64,000 nucleotides of DNA from VRUE01 sp963720805 (GTDB lineage Bacteria > Actinomycetota > Thermoleophilia > Solirubrobacterales > 70-9): assembly GCA_963720805.1 (NCBI GenBank), contig CAVRGT010000012.1, positions 310,001-374,000 of the forward strand, written 5' to 3'. The notes beneath the pieces were generated by a model that searched no databases, was not told the origin of the DNA, and saw nothing but the letters and a program-made list of their open reading frames with translations. Numbering within the stretch: the first letter of the stretch is position 1; each line of letters starts with the position of its first letter. Below are positions 1-7,481 of the stretch, piece by piece. A program made the translations under genes and the position numbers.

Positions 1-640
1 CCGCCAGGTCGCGCTCGGGGTCGATCTCCTTCAAGTAGTAGGGCACCCCGCCGAACACCGCCCAGGCCCTGATCCTGTCCTCGAGACTCCACTCCCCCGT
101 GAAGGCGCCGATCTCCTCCCAGGCAAACGGCTGCAGACGCAGCGAGCCGGTTCGGCGCCCGTAGGTCGTGGCGCCGTAGCCGACCACGGAGCGCTCGAAG
201 AAGCTGACGTCCGAGCCGGAGAGGCAAAGGAAGAGGTTGCCGTCGTCCTCGTGTTCGGCGGCGAAGCGATTCAGCAGCGAGCCGATCTCGGGCTCCTGGC
301 GGGCGATGAACTGGAACTCGTCGAGGACGATCATCGCCTGGCCCTCCTTCAACAGCTCCGAGAAGGCGGCGAAGACCGCGCGCCAGTTGGTCAGCGGCTG
401 CTCGGAGAAAACGCGACTGCCGGTGAAGCGCGCCAGCTCGGCGGAGATGTCGTCGAGCTGGTCCTGGCGACTGCCCGAGCTCGCCTCGAAGTAGAACTGG
501 CGGCAGCGCTCGCCGAAATGACGGAGCAGCCTGCTCTTGCCGATGCGCCGGCGCCCGTAGAGGACGAAGTACTCGGCTCGTTTCGAGGCCAGCCGCTCGC
601 CGAGAGCAGCCAACTCGTCACTGCGGTTGTGGAAACTCAT
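1..640 (-). CDS. AAA ATPase of the archaeal-ATPase type, partial (runs off left edge)
   Basis: The first 213 residues of a P-loop ATPase are visible; the C-terminus lies outside the window. The Walker A motif GRRRIGKSRLL is at residues 29-39 and the Walker B MIVLDEF at 103-109. A sensor-like LCLSGSD follows, then a GGVPYYL segment, all in the order seen in PF01637 ATPases that usually continue into a DUF234-type nuclease-like domain. The ATG at 638-640 follows an AT-rich stretch containing inverted copies of an ACTATAG/CTATAAC motif, a likely promoter/operator area. Its substrate is unknown; relatives are stand-alone accessory ATPases. A second, different AAA ATPase lies at 30 kb. Confidence 0.82.
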   Translation of the reverse strand, partial: MSFHNRSDELAALGERLASKRAEYFVLYGRRRIGKSRLLRHFGERCRQFYFEASSGSRQDQLDDISAELARFTGSRVFSEQPLTNWRAVFAAFSELLKEGQAMIVLDEFQFIARQEPEIGSLLNRFAAEHEDDGNLFLCLSGSDVSFFERSVVGYGATTYGRRTGSLRLQPFAWEEIGAFTGEWSLEDRIRAWAVFGGVPYYLKEIDPERDLA

Positions 641-701
641 TTGTGCTGAAAAACTATAGCACAACTTAGTAAGTTATAGCTTAGTTTCTACGTACAGCGA
701 G

Positions 702-1478
702 CTACTTGCGCCCGGCGCGCGCAGACTCGCTGCGGGCGACGCTGCGGATGGTGCGGGACATCGCCTTGTCGGTGGCTTCGGCCATCGCGATCTGGAAGAT
801 GCCCTGGAGCACGTCGGCGGCCAGCGGCCGGGTGCGATCGAGGGTTTCGCGCACTTTCGGCCAGTCGCCCTCGGGGCGGCCGGCTTCGTCGAAGGGCTTC
901 CAGACCTGGTCGAGGAAGAGATCGGTGAAGAGCTGGGCGATGTCGTCGGCCTTGCGGCGCAGCTTCTCGGCGGTGGCGAGGATCGCGCCCGAGCTCATCC
1001 CGACCTCGGCCAGGGCCGTGGCAGCGTTGGTCATCCGCGGGCTGATCACCTCGACCTTGCCATCGGGCAGGGCGCGGATGACGCCGAGCTTTTCCCCCCG
1101 TTCGAGCATCTCGAGACCGCGGCCTTCTTCGATCTCCTTTTTCCACAGCTCGGCCAGCTCGGTCAGCTCGAAGATTTCCGTCGTCTCCTCTTCAAAGGGC
1201 GCGCGCAGCGAGCGGGTGAGGCTGTGGATCTCCTCGGCGGCGCCGTCGACGCTTTCGCCCATGCGCCGGATCGCCTCCAGGTTGAGGCCCTCGGCCTGCA
1301 GCTCGCGGGTCAGTTCGATCCGCGCCACGTGCTCCTCGTTGTAGTAGCCGGTGCGGCCGTGGACGACCGGCGGCGGTAGCAGCCCGCGGGTCTGGTGGGC
1401 GCGGATGTTGCGCACCGTCATCCCGGTCCGCTCGGCCAGCTCGCCGATCGTCATCTCGCCCTTGGGGGGGTTGCTCAC
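702..1478 (-). CDS. MerR-family transcriptional regulator
   Basis: 258-residue DNA-binding regulator. The N-terminus (about residues 8-75) is a MerR winged helix: MTIGELAERTGMTVRNIRAH, then the wing with GYYNEEHVARI. The long remainder is helical with no recognisable metal site or known ligand domain. The start is GTG at 1476-1478, overlapping the stop of the upstream SDR gene as GTGA, so the two are translationally coupled. It may regulate the SDR operon in response to a small molecule; this is inferred from coupling only. A lysine/arginine-rich C-terminal end is visible. Confidence 0.85.
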   Translation of the reverse strand: MSNPPKGEMTIGELAERTGMTVRNIRAHQTRGLLPPPVVHGRTGYYNEEHVARIELTRELQAEGLNLEAIRRMGESVDGAAEEIHSLTRSLRAPFEEETTEIFELTELAELWKKEIEEGRGLEMLERGEKLGVIRALPDGKVEVISPRMTNAATALAEVGMSSGAILATAEKLRRKADDIAQLFTDLFLDQVWKPFDEAGRPEGDWPKVRETLDRTRPLAADVLQGIFQIAMAEATDKAMSRTIRSVARSESARAGRK

Positions 1479-2191
1479 CCCTTCATCGTAAGCGGGAACC
1501 GCTGCCCGTTCATCTTTTTCGATGGGTCCGAGCAGAGAAATGCGATCGCCTCGGCGAGGTCCTCGGCGGGGGTGAAGGTGGGGAAGTCCTCGCCGGGGCT
1601 CTCTTCGCGCATGCGCGGGGTGAGGATCGCGTCGACGACGATGATGTTGGCGGTTGCGGCGCTGCCTTCAAAGCCGTCGGCGTAGGCGAGCGTCCAGGCC
1701 TCGGCGGCGGCCTTGGCCGCGGCGTAGGCCGCGTTGGTGTTGGTCGGAGCCTGCGCCTGCTTGGAGGAGACGAGGACGAAGCGACCGTGCTCGCCGGCGA
1801 GCAGCGCGTCGTGAAAACCGCGCGTGGTGTGCTGGACGGTGCGCACCAGCGAGTCGTGCAGGACGTCCCAGTCCTCGAGCGAAGCCTCGTGCAAGGGCTC
1901 CCCCCCACGCCAGCCGCCGACCAGGTGCGCCAGCGCGTCGACCCGGCCGAAGCGCTCGAGCAGCGCCGCGCACCAGGCTCGCGTTGCGCCCTCGTCGAGC
2001 AGATCGACCGCTCGCCCGTCCCAGCGCTCGGCGGGCAGCGCCAGCCCCGCGGCGACCTCGTCGATCCGCCCCTGGTCCATGTCGGTCCCGGCGATCGTCG
2101 CGCCGGCGCTCGCGAGCCGCTCCGCAACCACGGGCCCGAGGCCACCGGCAACGCCGGCGATCGCGATTACGTGGTCATCGAGGTTGTTCAT
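1475..2191 (-). CDS. Short-chain dehydrogenase/reductase (SDR)
   Basis: 239-residue NAD(P)-dependent oxidoreductase. The Rossmann motif appears as GVAGGLG near the N-terminus, followed by the acidic TDMD at the end of beta2. A serine/YxxxK active site appears as VSSKQA, then AAYAAAKAAAEAW. I chose the internal ATG at 2191 (MNNLDDHVIAIAG), because the family's first beta strand begins right there and the upstream extension is low-complexity arginine/proline. Substrate cannot be told from sequence. It is the first gene of a two-gene unit with the MerR regulator. Confidence 0.85.
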   Translation of the reverse strand: MNNLDDHVIAIAGVAGGLGPVVAERLASAGATIAGTDMDQGRIDEVAAGLALPAERWDGRAVDLLDEGATRAWCAALLERFGRVDALAHLVGGWRGGEPLHEASLEDWDVLHDSLVRTVQHTTRGFHDALLAGEHGRFVLVSSKQAQAPTNTNAAYAAAKAAAEAWTLAYADGFEGSAATANIIVVDAILTPRMREESPGEDFPTFTPAEDLAEAIAFLCSDPSKKMNGQRFPLTMKG

Positions 2192-2204
2192 ATGGGCGTC
2201 CAGG

Positions 2205-2477
2205 CTACCGCTGCGCCGCCGTGGCCGAGGCCGCGGAGCGGCCATCGTGCATCGCCAGGACGTAGACCCGGTCGGAAGGTTCCTCGTAGCGGTAGAGCAG
2301 AATCATCCAAGCCCACGGCCCAACGACAAACCGTGCCGGTGCCCACCGTTCCACCAACTCCGGACCGCCCAGCGGGAACGTCTCCAGCGTCCTCAGCGAG
2401 CGGGCGATCCGGGCCCAAGCGTCGGCGTTCCCTCGCCGCGGGCGGCCTGCGCCAAGCCCTCCTGCGTGCGCTCCCAA
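2205..2477 (-). CDS. RelE/ParE-like toxin (start uncertain)
   Basis: The C-terminal two thirds resemble RelE/ParE fold toxins: an ARIARSLRTLETFP helix, then a strand pattern with VVGPWAWMILLYRYEE and VYVLAMHDGRS. Such proteins are mRNA-cleaving or gyrase-poisoning toxins. The reading frame overlaps the end of the antitoxin gene by about 85 bp if the ATG at 2477 is used. The first 20 residues (glycine/alanine/arginine-rich) do not look like the family N-terminus, so the true start may be internal or an indel may have altered the junction. The order antitoxin-toxin is typical. Confidence 0.55.
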   Translation of the reverse strand: MGAHAGGLGAGRPRRGNADAWARIARSLRTLETFPLGGPELVERWAPARFVVGPWAWMILLYRYEEPSDRVYVLAMHDGRSAASATAAQR

Positions 2478-2665
2478 GCACCAGGGACCGCATCGAGGAT
2501 CTCGGTGATGCGAGCGGCGTCCGGGTCTGCGTCATCAAGCGCCGTGGAAAGAAGCGACCGGGCGAGTGTCCCCTCCTGCACATGCGTGCGCTCGGCGAGC
2601 TTCGCGAGCTTGCCCGCGTGCTCATCGTCCAGGGTCACGTTGATGCGCTTTACAGAAGCGGCCAT
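2393..2665 (-). CDS. Ribbon-helix-helix (CopG/RHH) antitoxin
   Basis: 90 residues. The N-terminus KRINVTLDDEHAGKLAKLAE is a ribbon strand followed by the first helix of an RHH DNA-binding fold, and TLARSLLSTALDD is the second helix. The C-terminal region (AVPGAWERTQEGLAQA) would wrap the toxin. The last residues (GEGTPTLGPGSPAR) depart from the usual acidic/leucine tail of such antitoxins, while the overlapping frame reads into the toxin, so a small indel near 2410 is possible. Expected to repress its own promoter. Confidence 0.7.
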   Translation of the reverse strand: MAASVKRINVTLDDEHAGKLAKLAERTHVQEGTLARSLLSTALDDADPDAARITEILDAVPGAWERTQEGLAQAARGEGTPTLGPGSPAR

Positions 2666-2708
2666 CGGGATCAGGGTACACGATTCAACACGGCACGTAC
2701 AAATGAAA

Positions 2709-2790
2709 TGGGGGAGACAGGATTCGAACCTGTGTAGGCAGAGCCAATGCGTTTACAGCGCATCTCCTTTAACCACTCGGACACTCCCCC
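2709..2790 (-). tRNA. tRNA-Tyr (anticodon GTA)
   Basis: Class II tRNA on the minus strand. The acceptor stem GGGGGAG pairs with CTCCCCC. The anticodon stem ATGCG/CGCAT closes a CTGTAAA loop, giving GTA at positions 34-36. A long variable arm and a TTCGAAT T-loop are present. The discriminator is A (2709) and CCA is not encoded. Confidence 0.95.
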
Positions 2791-2826
2791 GGGTACACGG
2801 CGCGGATTCTAAATGGATGCGGCGGA

Positions 2827-3207
2827 TTAGCCCGGCGCCACGCCCAGCCGCTCCTTCATCTGCTCATTGAACGCCGTGAGGGCGGACATTGGGCGCATGA
2901 AGACGGTGAGCTCCGCGACGCGGCCGTCCTCGTCGAGCTCGAGGAAGTCGATGCCCTCGAGCTCGCGGTCGCCGACGTTGGCCTTGAAGCGCAGCGCGAC
3001 CGAGCTGCCTTCGTGCAGCTCGTCTATATAAGTGAGGCCCTCGAGCGTGGCGGCGACGTGGGTGAGCACGGCGCTGACCATCTCGCGGCCCTCGAAGCCG
3101 CGGAAGAGGATCGGGCTGTGCAGGACGACGTCCTCGCGCAGCGTCTCGGTCAGCAGCTCGAGATCCTTCGCTTCAGCGGCGCGGCGGAAGGGGTGCGGCT
3201 CGGCCAT
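2827..3207 (-). CDS. SnoaL-like / nuclear transport factor 2-fold protein
   Basis: 126 residues with the NTF2-like cone pattern: N-terminal helices (HPFRRAAEAKDLELLTETL), then VVLHSPILFRGFEGREMVSAVL, and antiparallel strands ending in ELTVFMRPMSALTAFNEQM. Members bind small hydrophobic ligands or act as isomerases or hydratases; no catalytic residues can be assigned here. ATG start at 3207. Upstream lies a short inverted repeat (3225-3261) in the divergent region shared with the nitroreductase gene. Confidence 0.75.
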   Translation of the reverse strand: MAEPHPFRRAAEAKDLELLTETLREDVVLHSPILFRGFEGREMVSAVLTHVAATLEGLTYIDELHEGSSVALRFKANVGDRELEGIDFLELDEDGRVAELTVFMRPMSALTAFNEQMKERLGVAPG

Positions 3208-3224
3208 GTCTCCACTCTACGGCG

Positions 3225-3261
3225 TGGCGAGTTATGCGTCTATATGCCGCAAAACTCGCCA
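3225..3261. repeat. 37-bp imperfect palindrome in a divergent promoter region
   Basis: Arms TGGCGAGTT (3225-3233) and AACTCGCCA (3253-3261) are exact reverse complements around a TATA-containing loop, with an extra TGCG/CGCA inner pairing. It sits between two divergent genes. The loop sequence (TCTATATGCCGCA) resembles that of the palindrome at 61826-61872, so it may be a diverged member of that family or an operator. Confidence 0.6.
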
Positions 3262-3290
3262 GAGCCCCCTGTGCCTGAGATACTCGCCCC

Positions 3291-3749
3291 GTGCCAAGCG
3301 ATCACACGCTCGCGCGCTTCTCCAACTCGCTCGGAGCGAGGGGCCTGCGCTGGGCGGGCAAGATGAACGTGCCGCTCTACCGGCTGAGCGGCGGGCGGGT
3401 CGGCGGCAAGGTCGGCAAGGCGCCGGTTCTGCTGCTCACCACCACGGGCCGCAAGTCGGGGCAGCAGCGCACCGCGCCGGTCGTCTACCTCGCCGACGGC
3501 GACAACGTGGTCGTGATCAACACCAACGCCGGCAACGCCAAGGTCCCGGCCTGGTCGCTCAACCTCAAGGCCAAGCCGGAGGGCGAGGTCGAGCTCGGGC
3601 GCAAGCGCTACCCGGTCCGCGCCCGCATCGCCGAGGGCGAGGAGCGCGAGCGGCTCTGGCGCGAGCACAACGAGCAGTACGCGGGCTTCGACGACTACCA
3701 GAACAAGCTCGACCGAGAGGCCTCGGTCATCGTGCTCGAGCCGCGCTAA
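3291..3749 (+). CDS. Deazaflavin (F420)-dependent nitroreductase family protein
   Basis: 152 residues of the DDN/DUF385 split-barrel family, which use the deazaflavin F420 to reduce quinones or nitro compounds. Family features: an N-terminal helix (RFSNSLGARGLRWAGKMN), VLLLTTTGRKSGQQRTAPV, VVINTNAGNAKVPAWSLNLK, then GRKRYPVRARI and a C-terminal helix with YAGFDDYQNK. GTG start at 3291. The stop overlaps the stop of sigA on the other strand (3746-3749). The presence of F420 chemistry agrees with an actinobacterial host. Confidence 0.85.
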   Translation: MPSDHTLARFSNSLGARGLRWAGKMNVPLYRLSGGRVGGKVGKAPVLLLTTTGRKSGQQRTAPVVYLADGDNVVVINTNAGNAKVPAWSLNLKAKPEGEVELGRKRYPVRARIAEGEERERLWREHNEQYAGFDDYQNKLDREASVIVLEPR

Positions 3750-4876
3750 CTCGCCTCGCGCAGCATCTGCGCCTCGGGTAGGGCACTCAGCTTCTTCAGC
3801 GTGTTGGTCTCGATCTGGCGGATCCGCTCGCGGGTGACGCCGAACGTCTTCCCCACCTGCTCCAGCGTCAGCGGCTCGAGGCCGGAGAGCCCGTAGCGCA
3901 GCTCGATCACCTGGCGCTCGCGCTCGGGCAATGCGTCGAGCGCCCGCCGCACGCCCTCGCTCTGCAGGTGCTCGCTCGCCTCCTCGAAGGGCTGCGCCCT
4001 CTCATCGTCGGCGACGAAGTCGCCGAGCTCGGAGTCGTCCTCGTCGCCGACTGGCTTCTCCAGCGAGACTGGCAGCTGGGCGACGCGCAGGATGTCGCGC
4101 ACTTCTTCGAGCGGCCAGCGCAGCTCGGCGGCGATCTCGAAGGGCTCGGGCTCGCGGCCCAGCGACTGCACCATCTGGCGCTCGACGTGGGTCACCCGGT
4201 TCAGCTTCTCGACCATGTGGACGGGAATGCGGATCGTCCGCGCCTTGTCGGCGATCGCCCGCGTCACCGCTTGGCGGATCCACCAGGTCGCGTAGGTGGA
4301 GAACTTGTAGCCGCGGCGGTAGTCGAACTTCTCGACCGCGCGGATCAGCCCCAGCGAGCCCTCCTGGATCAGGTCGAGGAAGCTCAGGCCCCGCCCCAGG
4401 TAACCCTTGGCGATCGAGACCACAAGCCGCAGGTTGGCCTCGACCATCTGCCGCTTGGCGACCATGTCGCCGCGCTCGATCCGCTTCGCCAGTTCGACCT
4501 CCTGCGCCGCGGTCAGCAGATCGACCTGGCCGATCGAGCGCAGGTAGAGGCGCAGCGAGTCGAGGCTCGGTTCGACGGTCAGGTCAAGGCCGACTTCTTT
4601 TTTCGCCGCAGCGCCGTTGCTCTCACCCGCCCGCGCTTCCTTGTAAGCGTCGACGCCCTCCTCGGCCAGCACTTCGACGCCCTGCTCGACCAGGTGGGCG
4701 TGCAGGCCGGCGATCTGCTCCTTGGTGACCTCGACCTCCTCGAGCGTGTTGGCAATCTGCTCGAAGGTCAGGTATCCGCGCTCGCGGCCCAGCGCGATAA
4801 GTCCACGCAGCTCCTCCGGCTCCGCAAACGGCTGTGAATTCGAGTCCTGATCCAGTCCCTGCGGGACCGTCTCCAA
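3746..4876 (-). CDS. sigA: Principal (RpoD/SigA-type) RNA polymerase sigma factor
   Basis: 376 residues. The N-terminus (about 23-70, ELRGLIALGRERGYLTFEQI) matches region 1.1 of primary sigma factors. Region 1.2 follows (SLRLYLRSIGQVDLLTAAQE), then region 2 with the invariant EANLRLVVSIAKGY, LDLIQEGSLGLIRAVEKFD and YKFSTYATWWIRQA, region 3 (IPVHMVEKLNR) and region 4 with the helix-turn-helix LTLEQVGKTFGVTRERIRQI. It directs the core enzyme to housekeeping promoters. The start appears to be TTG at 4876; a GGAGG lies somewhat far upstream. It may not be the only group 1/2 sigma in the genome. Confidence 0.92.
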   Translation of the reverse strand: METVPQGLDQDSNSQPFAEPEELRGLIALGRERGYLTFEQIANTLEEVEVTKEQIAGLHAHLVEQGVEVLAEEGVDAYKEARAGESNGAAAKKEVGLDLTVEPSLDSLRLYLRSIGQVDLLTAAQEVELAKRIERGDMVAKRQMVEANLRLVVSIAKGYLGRGLSFLDLIQEGSLGLIRAVEKFDYRRGYKFSTYATWWIRQAVTRAIADKARTIRIPVHMVEKLNRVTHVERQMVQSLGREPEPFEIAAELRWPLEEVRDILRVAQLPVSLEKPVGDEDDSELGDFVADDERAQPFEEASEHLQSEGVRRALDALPERERQVIELRYGLSGLEPLTLEQVGKTFGVTRERIRQIETNTLKKLSALPEAQMLREAS

Positions 4877-5031
4877 CGGTTCGATCTCGCTGCCTCCGGT
4901 GCAACCCTGTTTCCCTGGCAGGGGGCCGACCCCAACGCTCCGGCCGTTGCCAAGTATAGGCAGAAGAAATCGGTTCGGTCAGGCCCGGCGCGCCCCGGCC
5001 GAGGCGCCCGGTCGCTTACGCTCCATGAGCC

Positions 5032-6039
5032 GTGGCCAGCCGCACGACGATCACACCCGCCCGCTCCGCGCCCGACGTGCAGGCCTCCGTGCCGGCCACG
5101 CAGGTCAGCCTCTCGCGCGTCGGCGTCACCGGGGTCGAGAAGGTGATCCGGGTCAAAGCCGACGGCGCCGAGAACCTCTACCACGCCAACTTCGAGTGCT
5201 TCGTCGACCTCGAGCCGCGCCAGGCCGGGGTCCACATGTCGCGCTTCGAGGAGAACGTCGGCGAGGCGATCGACGAAGTCGTCCTCGGCGAGGCCTTCCA
5301 TGCCGAGGTCCTCGCCGCCCACATCGCCCAGCGCGTGCGCGAGACGCAGCACGGGCGCCGGGCCGAGGTCTCGGTCGAGGCGCGCTACCCGGAGACGGTG
5401 CAGACGCCGGCGACCGGCCACTCGACCCAGGAGATCTACGGCCTCTTCGGCACCGCCGTCGCCTCCGAGCGCGGCACCCGCACCCTCACCGGCGTCCAGG
5501 CGCAGGGCATGACCGCCTGCCCCTGCGCCCAGGAGATGGTCGCCGAGCTCGGCCGCGAAGGGCTTGCCGCCGCGGGCTTCGACGCCGAGCAGGTCGAGCG
5601 GGCGATTGAGGCCGTCCCCGTCGCCACCCATAACCAGCGCGGCATCGGCACCCTCTACGTTGGCTGCCCCGAGGGTGGCCGGGCCTGGATCGACGCGCCG
5701 GAGCTGCTGCGCATCGTCGAGGGCTCGATGAGCTCGGAGATCTACGAGCTGATGAAGCGCCCCGACGAGCTTGCCGTTGTGGCCAAGGCCCACGCCAACC
5801 CGCGCTTCGTCGAGGACTGCGTGCGGGAGATGATCCGCGCCGTGGTCGAGGGCTACCCCGACCTGCCCGCCGAGGCCTTCGTCATGGCCCGCCAGGAGAA
5901 CCTGGAGACGATCCACCGCCACAACGTCGTCGCCGAGCGCTACGGCACCCTCGGCGACCTGCGCGGGGAGCTCGCCAGCGGCGAGCCCAGCGAGCGCCAC
6001 CTGACGATGCGCGACTGGCTCGAGTCCCCGGGCGCCTAG
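5032..6039 (+). CDS. folE2: GTP cyclohydrolase FolE2 (MptA/type IB)
   Basis: 335 residues. Converts GTP to 7,8-dihydroneopterin triphosphate, the first step of folate and pterin synthesis; the IB type tolerates zinc shortage. Family motifs: VSLSRVGVTGVEK near the N-terminus, FVDLEPRQAGVHMSRFEENV, the metal-binding cysteine in GMTACPCAQEM, VATHNQRG, and the C-terminal ENLETIHRHNVVAERYG. GTG start at 5032; an ATG at 5025 is in another frame. Convergent to the 6.2-kb nuclease-like gene, with two palindromic repeats in the gap. No other folate gene lies nearby. Confidence 0.93.
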   Translation: MASRTTITPARSAPDVQASVPATQVSLSRVGVTGVEKVIRVKADGAENLYHANFECFVDLEPRQAGVHMSRFEENVGEAIDEVVLGEAFHAEVLAAHIAQRVRETQHGRRAEVSVEARYPETVQTPATGHSTQEIYGLFGTAVASERGTRTLTGVQAQGMTACPCAQEMVAELGREGLAAAGFDAEQVERAIEAVPVATHNQRGIGTLYVGCPEGGRAWIDAPELLRIVEGSMSSEIYELMKRPDELAVVAKAHANPRFVEDCVREMIRAVVEGYPDLPAEAFVMARQENLETIHRHNVVAERYGTLGDLRGELASGEPSERHLTMRDWLESPGA

Positions 6040-6100
6040 CTCGGCCTCTCTCGCTCGGCTCCCCCGCGCTCGCGTGCCGGCACCGCCCGCCCAAAGGCCA

Positions 6101-6143
6101 CTGCAACGTCTTGCGGCGCTGAGAGAACCGAAAAACGTTGCAC
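6101..6143 (+). repeat. 43-bp palindromic repeat, copy 1
   Basis: Starts CTGCAACGT and ends ACGTTGCAC, with inner CGGCGC and GAACCGAAAAACG. The outer arms are reverse complements and fold into a stem of about 18 bp. Exactly 43 bp like the other four copies. Copy 2 begins 72 bp downstream, separated by a 29-bp spacer. Confidence 0.85.
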
Positions 6144-6172
6144 CTCTTCAGGGCCGGACCACGCCGCAGTCC

Positions 6173-6215
6173 GTGCAACGCGCAGCGGCGTCAACGGAGC
6201 CGAAAAACGTTGCAC
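6173..6215 (+). repeat. 43-bp palindromic repeat, copy 2
   Basis: GTGCAACG at 6173 and CGTTGCAC ending at 6215, with GGAGCCGAAAAACG in the right half. It ends 5 bp from the stop codon of the nuclease-like gene, so it sits in the convergent gap between that gene and folE2. Confidence 0.87.
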
Positions 6216-6220
6216 CTCGC

Positions 6221-7093
6221 TTAGGGGGACAGGGAGCCGCGGACGAGGGCGAGGAATGGACCCGGGTTGGCCTGAAGCATCTTGTAGGTGGTGCGGTGGA
6301 CTCGATAGCCGGCCGCTTCCAGGTCCACGGTCGACTGGTGGTCCTTCTCGAAGCCGATCGGGTCGCCGTGGAAGCCCCAGCTATCGGCCTCGACGATCAG
6401 GCGCTCCTTAGGCCAGTAGAAGTCGACTTTCTTGCCCTCGACGAGGACGTTCACCTGCGGCATCTTCAGTCCCTCTTCCCGGCAGAGGATCAGGAAGTCG
6501 ACCTCGGACGTGGAAACAGCCTCGGCGAATCGTGGGTCCGCGCGTGCGGCAATGCGCTTCAGGCGCTTGATGCCCTTCCGGCCGCGGCCGAACTCGGTGA
6601 GCGCCTGCCATAGCCTCGGCCAGCGCAAGCGACGACTTCGATCGGCCTCGACGAGATCGTGCTCAAGCTGCCCCTCGTCCAAGCGCCCGGCGGTGTCGAG
6701 GAAGGTTCGCTCGATGGTCGTAACCGGGATGCCGTGCTCGGCGGTGACGTGCTCTGCGGGAAGCGATCTGGTCTGGTGAAGGCGGACGCCATGCGGTCGC
6801 CGATGTCCGGAGACGCGAGTCACCTCGATCGGCCTGCGCGATCCTCGTACCCCCCAGAGCTGGGCGGCGGTTCCGTGTGAAAGCACCGCGCCTGGACCGC
6901 AGGCGAGCGTCGCGGCCATCCATTCTCCGTAGAGCCCGATACGCCGGTGACCGAGTGCGAAGACGCCCCGATGCAGCGGAACAAGCTGGCCGTCCTTGAT
7001 CCGACTCTTGATCTGACCTTCGGTTAGGCCAAGCGCGATCAGCTGGCGCCAAGCCACCACCCCGTGTTGCTTCTCCGCCAGCTTGCGAAGCAT
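6221..7093 (-). CDS. AbiEi-type winged-helix plus DUF559 (Vsr-like nuclease fold) protein
   Basis: 290 residues. The N-terminal half (KLAEKQHGVVAWRQLIALGL, then LVPLHRGVFALGH and LSHGTAAQLWGV) is the AbiEi/type IV antitoxin-like winged-helix and adjoining domain common in actinobacteria. The C-terminal third has SEVDFLILC, VLVEGKKVDFYWP and LIVEADSWGFHG, then FEKDHQSTVDLEAAGYRVHR: the DUF559/PD-(D/E)xK endonuclease-like pattern, with candidate acidic residues D and E in VDF and VEAD. ATG 7093 was chosen, because the upstream open frame is only translated repeat. A Shine-Dalgarno-like AGAGG lies 8 nt before it. It is flanked on each side by a pair of 43-bp palindromes, and no partner toxin is adjacent. 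Confidence 0.78.
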   Translation of the reverse strand: MLRKLAEKQHGVVAWRQLIALGLTEGQIKSRIKDGQLVPLHRGVFALGHRRIGLYGEWMAATLACGPGAVLSHGTAAQLWGVRGSRRPIEVTRVSGHRRPHGVRLHQTRSLPAEHVTAEHGIPVTTIERTFLDTAGRLDEGQLEHDLVEADRSRRLRWPRLWQALTEFGRGRKGIKRLKRIAARADPRFAEAVSTSEVDFLILCREEGLKMPQVNVLVEGKKVDFYWPKERLIVEADSWGFHGDPIGFEKDHQSTVDLEAAGYRVHRTTYKMLQANPGPFLALVRGSLSP

Positions 7094-7110
7094 GAGAGTG
7101 GCCTCTCGCC

Positions 7111-7153
7111 GTGCAACGTTTTTCGGCTCCACGGAAGCTGCAAAACGTTGCAC
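7111..7153 (-). repeat. 43-bp palindromic repeat, copy 3
   Basis: GTGCAACGTTTTTCGGCTCC opens the copy and CGTTGCAC closes it. Read on the minus strand, its 3' half matches copy 2 exactly over the last 20 bases, so it is inverted relative to copies 1, 2 and 4. Lies 17 bp upstream of the start codon of the nuclease-like gene, in its leader. Confidence 0.87.
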
Positions 7154-7182
7154 CTGCCCGGGGGCGGGCCGCGCCAAATCGG

Positions 7183-7225
7183 GTGCAACGTGTTGCGGCG
7201 CCGACCGAGCCGAAAGACGTTGCAC
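7183..7225 (+). repeat. 43-bp palindromic repeat, copy 4
   Basis: GTGCAACGTGTTGCGGCGCC opens the copy and GACGTTGCAC closes it; most similar to copy 1. It follows copy 3 at the same 72-bp spacing as copies 1 and 2. The two 29-bp spacers share a GGGxCGGxCCxCGCC core, so each pair looks like a copy of one larger unit of about 115 bp. Confidence 0.87.
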
Positions 7226-7481
7226 CTCGGGCTGGATGACCTCCGCCGGGTGAGGGGGGCGGGCCTTGGGGCGGGTGGATTGGTGCATGGGGCGACTGTC
7301 CCAGGGGATGGCGCGCGGGTGGTGCGCTGGGTGTCGCCGGTTGCGCGTGGGCGTGAGACGCGAGGCGCGCGGTTGGCTCTTTGAGGCGCTCGGTGGGATA
7401 TGGGATGCCGCTGACCGGTGGGACCCCGCGCATCGCGGTCGGCGGCCTGGCCCGGGGCCGCGACACCCGGGGTCGGAGCGG

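Noticed and set aside
6101..7225. Short repeats with 29-bp spacers looked like a CRISPR array
   Set aside because: Only two repeats per side, the repeats are full palindromes of 43 bp, the two spacers resemble each other, one copy is inverted, and no cas gene is present.
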